Shown: piece after piece, positions 36,600 to 64,000 of the stretch
Position numbering within the stretch: position 1 is the first letter of the stretch
How the letters are laid out: every line of letters begins with the position of its first letter
DNA from: Vanilla planifolia
Lineage: Eukaryota > Streptophyta > Magnoliopsida > Asparagales > Orchidaceae
Assembly: GCA_023846275.1 (NCBI GenBank)
Contig: CM043868.1
Location: 2,995,153-3,059,152 of the forward strand
DNA length: 64,000 nt
Reading direction: 5' to 3'
The notes under the pieces: model-generated
Told to the model about the DNA's origin: nothing
The model's database searches: none
Seen by the model: the letters and a program-made list of their open reading frames with translations, nothing else
Program-made: the position numbers and the translations under genes

Positions 36600-37900
36600 G
36601 AAAATAAGCATTTATTGATGAAGAAGATCTAGATTATATTCCACAACTAATAATTAAGGAAGAGACAAATTTCTTGTTAAAATGTGAACTTGGAGGAGTT
36701 TTGTCAAGTGATGTTCCAACTAAACAAAGACAATGCTACTGATCTAAATGGATTTAATGGTGTGTTCTTTACCAATTATTGGAGCATGATTGCTCCAGGT
36801 TTTACAAATACTTCAACAAATTTCATTTTTGGTGGTGCTATTCTTATGAGAATTGCTAGCTCACATTTAGGTCTCATACCGAAGTCTAACAATCTTAGTA
36901 CTTTTAAAAATGTTAGATCAATATATCTTGACAACTTAGTAGGAAGGATTCTTTGTAAACTTTTGGCTAACAGAATACAAAATCTTCTTAGCAATCATAT
37001 CACCAAATAAAGTTGGTTTTACTAAAAGAAGAAAGATTTTGGATATGTTTTGATTGCACAAGAGCTCATGTCTTCACTAATTGAAAAAATTAAGGAGATG
37101 AACCATATAATAAAATTGGATATAAAGAATTCCTTTGTCATATTTCTTAGAACTTCCTCTTTAAAGTTCTAAACAAATTTAATTTCTCAACCAAATTTAG
37201 CAAAATAGTTAGGAATCTCATAAGTAGCACATGGATATTTATCATAATGATGCTTTACAACCATAAAGGAGTTTTGATGCAAGATAATCTAATTTACTCT
37301 CTTTTTGTTTTTTCATCATTGTAATGAACATTTTTAGTAGAATTTAATAAGGAACTTTGTCAAAAGGTTAATCATGCACTATGCCACAAACAAAAGGTAC
37401 TCCAATAATAATCCAACTCAGTTATGTAGATGACATCATTGTTTTTAATAGATGGGGTTTATGGTCTTTAAAAGGTATTAACAAGCTTCTTGATACATTA
37501 CAACAAACCTCAAGCATGCAATTGAATAAGAAAAAAATGTAAGTTTTATATGGCTAGTAAGATGAAGGCAATTGAAAGTAAAACGATTAAAAGATGTTGG
37601 GTTTTAGAAAAGGTTTACTACCTATAACATACTTGGGGTGTCTAGTATGTAATGGAAGGAAAAGGTTAATATACTTTTAGCAACTAGTGAAAAAATTAAA
37701 AAATTAAATGTCTAGTTAGAAGAAAAAAACTTTTATCAAAGGGAGGTAAGCTAAGACTTGCGAAACATGTTTTAATTCCTACTTATGCATTAATATCTAT
37801 ACATCTCCTAATGCAAATACTAAAGAGGCTAAAGAAGAAAATGAATGCTTTCTTATGGGGAGATATAGAGACCATTTATAAGCATTATTAGATGAAATAG
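36600..37900 (+). pseudogene. LINE 2 reverse transcriptase relic
   Basis: An open stretch at 36,684-37,010 carries the first RT blocks: ATDLNGFNGVFFTNYWSMI (family APGPDGFNG.FFK..W), HLGLIPKSNN, VRSIYLDNLVGRILCKLLAN (family FRPISLCNV.YKII.K.LANR.). It is followed by KVGFTKRRKILD (family Q.GFVKGR.I.DN) at about 37,010. The catalytic block reads LSYVDDIIVF at about 37,412-37,444 with both aspartates kept. SMQLNKKK follows (family GL.IN..KS). The open frame ends in stops between blocks, so the protein is not made. Confidence 0.85.
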
Positions 37901-37980
37901 GATAAGATAAGTCATTAGACATTTATGTGAAAGTGAATGAAAGAATTAGTTCTCTGTTAAACTAGTGTGTGTAAGGTGTC

Positions 37981-39918
37981 AAAGATAGTTCATCTACTAT
38001 GTGATATATTCTTGTTATATCACATACAAACTTAACTATAATAGATATGATATAATGTCATATTGATTAACATGTTGTACTTATAACATAATATTAGCCA
38101 TGTATTAAGATGAATGTTAAATTAATTATTTGAGTTTTTGAAAGTAGGTTAACTTTTTATTACTTGCATTAATAAATTTTTCTATTATGAATGAGCATGA
38201 AATGCTGTAATATGTTAAATGCAAGCAAGGTAACATGAAATTCAAGAATTGTAAAAAAAAAAGTAATGAAAATGTGAGATAATGGCTAGTGGCCAATGAT
38301 GATAAAAATGTAAAGGAAAAGTCATTAAAAGAAGTGGCAAGTAGCTATATAGAAATAAGGAGCTTGAAAGCTCATGAAAAACATAAATAATAAGATTTTT
38401 TTTAAGGCAAATCAAAAGAAAATTATTGTATGCCTATTTAATAAGACAAAAGAAAGAGTTGGTTTCTAAATAATCAAACATTTCATAAAAAGGAGATAAC
38501 CTTACTAGCTACATAGGAAATTAGGAGGCAACGTGATGCTGATCACATTAAGGTAAATACATGGTTGAGAGAAAATCGCTCTTAATTAATTGCTAAGTAA
38601 AAAAAGGATGATAAATTCTTCAAAACACATGAATGCTTATATATGTTTATAAATAATACAACATAATACAGATGATAATATGGGATCATAACCTTGCATG
38701 TGACATAACTCAAATTATATAATAATTTGCATATGATGATTGTGTTATTTTGTTTATTAAGTGGCAATAGTTCAACTTAGTTAAGTACTAATCATATTTA
38801 AATATTTGAGATGCACATTATGAGACATGAGAGAATTAGTGAGCTATAATGGAAGAAAGCATAAAATAGAATTGTTTGACAAAACAATAACATAACATGT
38901 TTTAATTTTTCAAACATTATGAAATGATGTAATATATTATATACATATATATATATATCAATTATATGAATTTTTGTATTATAATACAATTTTTGCTACA
39001 ATTTAACATTTAAATTTAATGCTAAAATTAGAATTATATTATCATTGTGTTCTTCATATATGGTAACGAAATAATGTGTGTACATATGTGCATGTATCTA
39101 TACATATTATACACACACACACACACACACACACAGATATATATATATACACACACGCTTGGTCTTTAACTTAGAATATTATTATATCTTAAAATTAGCA
39201 TGCTTCATCATCATTGGGATAGACTTTCTTTACAATTTTTCTTCTATAGTTGCTATTATAATCAACACAGAGTGGATGTTGATTATTGTGACGTATCTCG
39301 TGAACACAAATATGGTCCTTTGCCATGGTAGCTCAAGACCATTGGCCCTCTTTATGCTTCCAATCCTTTGTTACTCAAGTGTCTCAACATACTTGACATT
39401 TTGTCATACTAGTACTTAATTGCTCATATTGGAACAAAAACAATAGAGATCTTTCTCAACATTTTGTTGTCATATTATTGGCCACTCTTGTTATTTTATT
39501 TTTTTATTTATTACTCTTGAGTTTAAATCTCACATTTATTGCTAATTTTACCTTTGCTCGACTCCTTTTGTGAAATCCTCCATGATAATATATTGCATCA
39601 AGCCATCAATCCTTTTAAAAAAATTTACAAAAATCAAATCACCTTCTAGACATTTCCAGCCCTCTACTCAATTGTTGAAATCATCAATAATAAAATTTTC
39701 ACTTCATGTTGAAAGATCATGCACTTGTTTAAAAAACGAAGTTTCATGTAAAGCAGATTCCAAATGATACAAAAAAGCTGCCACATTGCAATAAGTTTAA
39801 CACACAGGAAAACTCTCAAGCAGGCCAAATCAGCCCATATACTCCTATCGAGTAATTGAGCTCTCACAAAAAGAACTAACTCACTAAAATGCTCACAGTA
39901 AGAGAAGTGCATCTCCGG
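37981..39918. other. AT-rich non-coding stretch downstream of the GH1 gene
   Basis: No coding remnant or repeat border was seen. It should contain the 3' untranslated region of the minus-strand GH1 gene at its right edge (about 39,650-39,918, T-rich on the gene strand). I could not pick a convincing AATAAA polyadenylation signal. Confidence 0.5.
39111..39156. repeat. Compound (AC)n(AT)n(AC)n microsatellite
   Basis: AC repeats at 39,111-39,135, then AT, then four more AC units. Confidence 0.95.
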
Positions 39919-58394
<18,476 letters not shown>

Positions 58395-59199
58395 CTGCAT
58401 AAAGAAGAACGAAATGAATATGGAGGGTTTGAGAAGAAACAGAGTAGAGAGATGAGAGCAGAAAATCATGGATTAGCTCAAGTCCTATGCACAGGAATAT
58501 GCCATTATTACTTAAATGTAATATTACCCATAATGGTCGGTTACAGAAGAATAATCTAAAAGAACCTTTCTGTAACCATTCCAGATGATTAGTTTAAAAC
58601 CAAAAATTAATTACTACAAGCTAGTATAGCTACAGTTACGGGCTAATACACCCATGCAAACAAATGATCACATTAAGGACACGAAGTTTGGAACATAATA
58701 CTGCTAAGTGAGGGTAGAAAGCACGTTGATGATGAACAATCACATACAAAATGAAAATCAATTTTGAGATGTTTAGTTTCTTGCATAAAATTCCAGGTTG
58801 GCAACCAATGTGGTAGCACTAAGATTGACACACTATGATATAGAGAGTGAGATACATAATTGTGTTACCCATTGGGCAATGAATAGAACATAACCAGCTC
58901 AACAACAATATTGGCAATGGCTTAGTATTTGACCTCAATAGATGAGCGAGAGAAGATGTGTTGTTTCTTTGAAGATCAAGAGACGAAATTATCACCAAGA
59001 AAGACATCAAAGTCACTAGTTGAGCACCGACCGTTCAGACATCGCACCAGATCAGCGACTGACAAAGCACAGAGCCGAGCATTACGAGAACATAGAATTA
59101 AAAGTTCACATTCCCTTATAATAGGTAACAAAAACTCCACACACCCTTGTCAATGTCAATCAAACCGTTGGACAGCATATGCATGAATTTCTTTAGAGG
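58395..59199. other. GH1 intron 3 or upstream DNA, no gene recognised
   Basis: The first 400 bases left of about 58,790 look like ordinary intron. From about 58,800 the composition changes (CACCGACCGTTCAGAC and similar, 59,020-59,090), probably the start of transposon-derived DNA. No coding remnant is secure before 59,200. Confidence 0.5.
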
Positions 59200-59930
59200 T
59201 TTACCCACAACTTGTTGAAGACACAACTACATTTTTACCATGGTTGACAAGTTCTAAATGATGGCAATCATATTGGCTTGCAAGAACATTGCCATAAAAG
59301 AAGAAGCAAACAAATTATTCTTCAATATTGTATGGGTAAAATTTGGGCTTTCGACCTCAATCGTTTTTAAAAGAGATTCCAGATTTCTTAGTGGTGTTTG
59401 GAAAGTTTTGTAGGTTATGAAAGATAACACTGTAAGCAAGAGAACATTCCGGTCAAACATTGACGGGCGGAAGTGTTCAAAAGAACCATAATACACCTAC
59501 CATGCAGATATAATGCACTTCGACCAAAGACATTGGATGAGAGCCTGATATGTTCAAAATGCCTACAACCAAGCCATGCATAGATCTATTAAGAAGAGCC
59601 ACTATGAGATATTGTTTGAATCCTTCAAAGTTCATCTAAGTTAGAGTCAATGAAACACCACCAATACGGGAATGCCGAGCAGTCCATGCTCAAAAATTTA
59701 TTGAAAGGATTCACAATTCTACCAAGAAGTGAAATTGCAATTGGAGAAAGCTCAACAAAAATATAAAGAGACAATGGGTAGAAAAAAGGTTCAAAGTTGG
59801 GGATCTCATATAGTTGCTTATTGGCAAAGACAAATCAAGAGGAGGTAAATTGAAAACTATTAAATATGAACGTTTCATATTTTGAAAAAGGTGAGAAATA
59901 ATACTTATAAGTAAAAATCACAAAAAGTTC
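59200..59930 (+). pseudogene. Ty3/gypsy integrase relic (G4), plus strand
   Basis: Readable blocks in order: EEANKLFFNIVWVKFGLSTS then RDSRFLSGVW (about 59,300-59,400; family A..FF..V...GLP..IVSDRD.RF.S.FW). YVQNAYNQAMHRSIKKSHYE then ILF (about 59,547-59,612; family YVQH.YN.A.H.STG.SPFE..FG). QKYKETMGRKK (about 59,756-59,788) precedes a degraded F.VGDLVWL region, and an YGPF.IL.KV-type end (ERFIF.KRV) comes at about 59,870-59,893. Stops and one-base shifts break the frame. The sense is opposite to the GH1 gene. Confidence 0.8.
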
Positions 59931-62272
59931 GAACCATCAATATAGGATGAAAAAGACTTTTGAGTTCTACCACCTAAGGATGATCTTGTTATTGGAAATA
60001 AACAACCTTTGTAGGATAATGTTTTTTTGGAAAGGAAATCAACCATCACACAACAAGACATTAAAGAAACCATCAAAATTGGCCATGAACATGAATCAAA
60101 GGTGAAACGGTTCATAAAAAGAATAAGACCAAGCTATGTTACTACATCCATGTGATTAAAAAAAGTGAGTCCCTTCTTTAAGCATTAACAAATAGGTTCA
60201 TAAGTAGCAAAAATCAAGAGAAATAAACAAAAGAAATTTTCTAGCATAGATTGAATCATCCAATTTGTGCATCGAGACATTTGATTTGTGCATGAAACAA
60301 TTCAATGACTGATCAAAGCATCCAATAAAGTTATTGAACCATCTAATAGAGGACGATTTGTCTCAAGTAGAATAAGAGTCCCAATCAAATTGTTCAACAG
60401 GCCAAATTAGACCATCCAATATTGGATCAAAACATATCATGAGGGTTGATCATATCGCTTGATAAAGGATGTTTTGTTAACAACTCAAGAAGTAGAACAT
60501 GACCAAATTGTCTAATTCCTGGAAGGACTATCTAATCAAGGTAAATCAGCTAACTAAATCTTACAATAAACTACTATTCAAACTCTGGAATTCAATAAAC
60601 TTGAACCTCATCACCTCATAATAAATTCAAATTCTAAACTTCAAATTAGATTTGAAAAATTCAAGTCTCTAACAACGTTAGGAACTAATTAAGAAGATTG
60701 ATTGTACTTTTGATACAATGTTTTAATCTTTCTCAAATTTTATTTTCAAGTTCATTCTAATTTGCTCTTTTTCTAATAAATTTAATTTTGAATTATTGAT
60801 GAAAATCTCTTGGGGACTCCAAAATATAAATAAAGGTTTCCCATGGGGTAGCATTCTACCTTGGCTATCCTAGTTGTAAAAGAGCTTTTCTATTAGGATT
60901 TTCATCTACCCTTTGTTTTCCTTTAATACAACAACAAAATTCAGTTTTTTTCATAATCTTTTCTATTTCTCATTTTATTCTTTGCATACTCTATGTGATT
61001 CTTGTTACAAAAGGAGAGCTCAGAACCTTAAGCAAGAAATTCATTGTAGAAATAAAGAATGTGTACAAAACTAGATATTGAAGGGGTTTGTAGACCTTAA
61101 ATATTTTCAAGCATGCAAACTCTTGTGGAATTCTAACAAACTTTTTTATTCGAGTTACCCTGCTTGACTGTTTTCAATCCAAAGTTTATCTCCAAAATGG
61201 GTTCAAGATAGATATACTGATCAATTATCGAAGAAAAAAGAAGAGTGATAAAGAACCATATGATGCACAACACCGCTACCAATATAGAAATCTAATCTTG
61301 AACAACATCAGCATGATCAATATAAAGAAGGTGCACCTATGAAGGGAAGTTATAGAGGGATGCCATAAACCATGTTGCTAGAGTATAACCAAATGAAAAA
61401 GCCCTCAACAAAATATGATTCCTTTGTTCAAAAATTGAGCGGAATGGAAGAGTCAACAACCACAACCTCAAGCTCAACTACAATGACATGACATCTTAGC
61501 ATGAGGAACATGAGATGGTGGTGCAGCAACAAAATTTACAACTGCTCAAACAAATGCCGCTAGCACTGGAGAAGAAAACTGATAATGTATTTCAGGGCTC
61601 AACAAAAAATTGAACCATTTTGATTAAGGTAAAGGAATGCCTTAAATTGCTAGCATTGTCATCAGATCAATAATTCAGCATTAAGCACTTTGAAGACAAA
61701 GGCATGGATGTTTTTGATAGGATAAGCTTGATCGATTACTAATAGGTCATCGAATATGGACTTGGCCTTTTAAAGTTATAAAACAACACTTGAATCATCA
61801 TCTTGGTTAAGGACATAAAATTACATCTTAAGTTGGAAGATTCAAGCTTAAGATGGATTGGCATAGATTGTTTCCAAAACATGTTGTAGTGGTAATGAAA
61901 AAAATCCTCCAATATTGATGCATGAATCCAAGAAAAGGATTGATGGTTGTACATGGACCAAGAGGTATAGGAGGTTTTCGACAATAGGAACAAGTAAAGA
62001 AGATGATCACAAGTGGAGCAATGGTCATGCCATCTAAGTGGTTGAGTGGTCCTTGACTATTGAAATGACGAGGTATTGGTCTTTTCATAGTAGCTAGTTT
62101 AGATTGATGGTGAGAATATCAGAAATAGTTGTGGCAACAATGAGTGTGGTGAGAAGTTGTCGAGGTTGACATGGCTTCAATTTGAGAAGTTTCTATGTCA
62201 TAGGAGAAAAAAGAAAACTTCGTTTAATGAAGAATGAGAAACAAGGTAGAAATCTATTGAAGTATGAGATCA
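59931..62272. other. Unassigned DNA, probably transposon-derived (G4 downstream)
   Basis: The first few hundred bases continue G4. The segment 60,240-60,560 repeats degenerate ATCCAAT/GACCATC/TTGAACCATC words similar to those in the presumed P1 LTR. 60,840-61,030 has a TATAAATAAAGG element followed by CT-rich sequence. The open frames at 61,739-62,088 (-), which overlap each other in two frames, have no convincing family match. Confidence 0.4.
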
Positions 62273-62903
62273 TGCAATGGGATAATTCTTATCTCCTTAA
62301 TAAAAAATAACAAAATAATAATAATTATTGCATTCAAAACTGAAAATGGGTGAAAAAAAAATAAACAGTACACATCGAATTTAATGAAAAACCTCTTTAT
62401 AAAGAAAACTATATAAATTTCAACATAGAATTTCTCTCTCAAGCTACAAATAAGTTCAAGAAATCTCAATAGAAAAGATAAAAATAACATCCCAAAGAGA
62501 TGAAGAACACTCTTATTAAGCTACTATGAAAAGCCAAAGAAGTGGGTCCTCTATTTTTCTTTTTATTTTTTCTTGCTATTCTTTGAACTCTCTATGGTTC
62601 AAAAGTTGATCTTATGTTGATTTCAAAAAAGAAACCAAGGATCCTTTGAATAAGAATTCCTCATATCAACCATCTCAATCTAGTACCATCCATCATGTAC
62701 TATTTATTAATATCTAACACCATGTATCTATCACCTATCATCATGTGTCATTTATCACCAACAATAGTAAAAGATGGGCTAAAAATTCACATACATGATG
62801 AAAGAATTTGATCTGAAATTTTGTTGTTGACCTTGTTAACTACTTTTAATGGAACATGTGAAGAACAAATAAAAGATAGGAGACAATAGCTAGATATTCA
62901 ACA
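62273..62903 (-). mobile_element. Copia relic P3: 3' LTR
   Basis: On the minus strand the LTR starts TGTTGAATATC directly after the purine-rich GTAGGAGGGACT, and coding remnants of copia RNase H lie just upstream. It probably ends ATTGCA at about 62,273 (631 bp); the end is uncertain because no second LTR is available. Confidence 0.6.
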
Positions 62904-62915
62904 AGTCCCTCCTAC
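62904..62915 (-). promoter_or_regulatory. Polypurine tract of P3
   Basis: The minus strand has GTAGGAGGGACT immediately before TGTTGAATATC. Copia elements commonly have a TTGGAGGGAGAT-like tract at this position. Confidence 0.65.
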
Positions 62916-62954
62916 AATTCTTGAGGGACATTTAGAAAAAAAAATCTGAACTCA

Positions 62955-63135
62955 TACCTAATATTTGTTTGCAAAACTCTATTTTTTCCTTAGAATAGTC
63001 TTTGCCAACATATATAATGGATTCTCGTTGGTGTGAAACTTCAAAAGTTCAATATCACATCCAAGTAGCCTCACAAATCCAATGATAGTGCACAAAAATA
63101 TGTTTAGTATGACATGACATTCTTGTTTAATTCAA
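62955..63135 (-). pseudogene. Copia relic P3: RNase H C-terminus
   Basis: The minus strand reads HTKHIFVHYHWICEA (about 63,115-63,070), matching the copia end R.KHIDVRYHWIRD. A degraded L.KIHT..N..DMLTK region follows (about 63,040-62,990). The RT that should precede it is missing. Confidence 0.75.
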
Positions 63136-63335
63136 TAACATTTGAGTATCATAATATTCCACATATTTTCTAGTTTCAAGCCAACTTAAAAAGCAAAAAG
63201 ATAAAAGTGGATGACAGCTATGCAAGAAGGAATATCTACTAATGGGTTGGTGTAACTAAGTAGAATACCACAAGCTAGGCTCAACAACCATAACTTGGGG
63301 AAAGATAATGCTTCCCTTAATCAATAGCCTAATTA
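63136..63335 (-). other. Deleted or decayed RT region of P3
   Basis: Only 200 bp lie between the pol linker and RNase H, where a copia element should have roughly 1.5 kb. This implies a large internal deletion. Confidence 0.55.
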
Positions 63336-63645
63336 TAATAAGCTCCATTTTCACCAACTTCCTTATCTTGTTCCACTTCTTTGTTATAAGCAATCAATGC
63401 TAGAGAAATAATTGGAATGGAAACTAGCATATCACTAACAACCTGAGAAGGCTTCTTAGCCTTTTGGATGTCCTCTATTGTTTGATCCCCTTAAAAGATA
63501 ACATCTTTGCCTCCATAAAGTATCTTTTTTTTCAGAAAGTCATAATCCATAATTGAATTCTTCAAATGCATACCTAGAAATTCACAACAACAAACTTTTC
63601 GTTGAGCATTTTTCCTTCTATTTTGGCTGCTTGCATAAATGCCTT
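63336..63645 (-). pseudogene. Copia relic P3: integrase-RT linker
   Basis: The minus strand reads MDYDFLKKKILYGGKDVIF (about 63,552-63,495), then GDQTIEDIQKAKKPSQ (about 63,489-63,440). This matches GYRLWDP..KKIIRSRDVVF.EDQTI.D.EK..KP of one copia lineage. Confidence 0.75.
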
Positions 63646-63689
63646 ACAAAGGAATACTTTCAATTGAGAGAAGGAACAACATGATTTCA

Positions 63690-64000
63690 TATGCATTCCA
63701 AACTTGGTATTCAAGTAATAGTTGCAAATGAACTATATCAATTAAGTAATAGATTGTGCGTGGTCTCTCTTCAAAATTATTTAGGCAATGTCACCATCAT
63801 CAACATACTTCAAACCTTCTCTGTCATAGTGCAATTCATTATCTATGTCACACCATTATGTTCAGGAGTACCACAAACTCTATTCTCATGTCAAATTCCA
63901 TGCTCAATGTAAAAAGCTTTAAATGCCTTTGGAGTCCATGCTCAATGTAATAAGCTTTAAATGCCTTTGGAGTGTACTCACCCTCATTGCCTATCTTGAA
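63690..64000 (-). pseudogene. Copia relic P3: integrase (runs off the window)
   Basis: The minus strand starts IGNEGEYTPKAFKAYYIEHG (from 63,998; family SDNGGEYTS.EF..YC..HGI), with Asp of the catalytic D replaced by Gly or frame-shifted. After a 38-bp tandem duplication it continues GTPEHNGVT.IMN.T (about 63,875-63,830; family TPQQNGVAERMNRTL) and a YLI.. segment near 63,745. Stops are present. Confidence 0.8.
63898..63973. repeat. 38-bp tandem duplication inside P3 integrase
   Basis: Units 63,898-63,935 and 63,936-63,973 both begin CCATGCTCAATGTAA and end CCTTTGGAGT, with one mismatch (A to T). Because 38 is not a multiple of three, it shifts the reading frame. Confidence 0.95.

Larger units (their letters stand above)
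34830..37980 (+). mobile_element. LINE (L1-type) relic 2, plus strand
   Basis: Most of a plant LINE is readable. ORF2 opens at about 35,399 with MDNIL.NIRGALNPN, the WNIRG start of the endonuclease domain (the Trp codon is now a stop). Sequence from 34,830 to 35,398 is probably the ORF1 end and spacer. The 3' part past 37,850 carries a WGEIETIYKHY..K.DKISH remnant of the C-terminal zinc region (family FLWG......WVKWDKIC.P). No poly(A) tail or target duplication was identified. It interrupts G2 integrase at about 34,830. Confidence 0.78.

Noticed and set aside
39078..39419. 113-residue open frame
   Set aside because: It starts in an (AC)n/(AT)n microsatellite, and the rest is low-complexity AT-rich sequence with no family features.
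61739..62088. Minus-strand frames with several cysteines (possible zinc knuckle)
   Set aside because: The cysteine spacing (C..C....P....C) lacks the histidine and does not fit CX2CX4HX4C; two frames overlap, so there is no basis for a gag call.

Overview
The window looks like nuclear DNA of a flowering plant, probably a eudicot. It is AT-rich and full of plant-type LTR retrotransposon and LINE remains. Its one recognisable host gene has the exon structure of plant glycoside hydrolase family 1 (GH1) beta-glucosidases. I saw no bacterial-style operons, rRNA, tRNA or CRISPR. Apart from the GH1 exons, almost every protein-like stretch is a decayed transposon open reading frame full of stops and frameshifts. 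I identified families by reading translations by eye, so TE boundaries are approximate unless a terminal motif is named.

Layout. 1-2,000: AT-rich, nothing recognised. 2,040-3,930: LINE reverse-transcriptase relic (+). 3,930-16,640: an LTR-like block (B1) split in two by a Ty3/gypsy element (element A, LTRs at about 5,366-6,887 and 14,455-15,867). Element A itself carries a GC-rich 2.94 kb solo LTR at 7,006-9,941 with a perfect GAAAA target duplication. 16,640-31,970: a minus-strand gypsy element (G1). Its gag, reverse transcriptase, RNase H and integrase are recognisable but broken apart by LTR-like insertions C1, C2, D1 and E. 31,970-33,960: a second copy of the B block. 33,985-34,830: integrase of another minus-strand gypsy element (G2), cut by a second LINE (about 34,830-37,980, +).

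39,919-58,394 (minus strand): a GH1 beta-glucosidase gene closest, from remembered family features, to the BGLU44-like clade. Nine consecutive exons (family exons 4-12) can be placed to the base. All have GT-AG borders, all join in frame, and together they give 407 codons with no internal stop. The intron between family exons 10 and 11 is 15.9 kb and contains a same-strand copia relic (P1) with an LTR, an opposite-strand copia relic (P2), and a possible solo LTR only 81 bp from the next exon. The first three exons (signal peptide and N-terminus) were not found within the window.

58,395-64,000: intron 3 or upstream DNA, holding a plus-strand gypsy integrase relic (59,200-59,930) and a minus-strand copia relic (P3) with 3' LTR, polypurine tract, RNase H and integrase pieces.

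The window therefore reads as a layered record of nested retrotransposition around, and inside, one apparently intact GH1 coding sequence. I found no convincing undescribed molecular system. The most interesting items are the TE-inflated GH1 gene, a shortened cysteine loop in its exon 7, and the datable nesting order.
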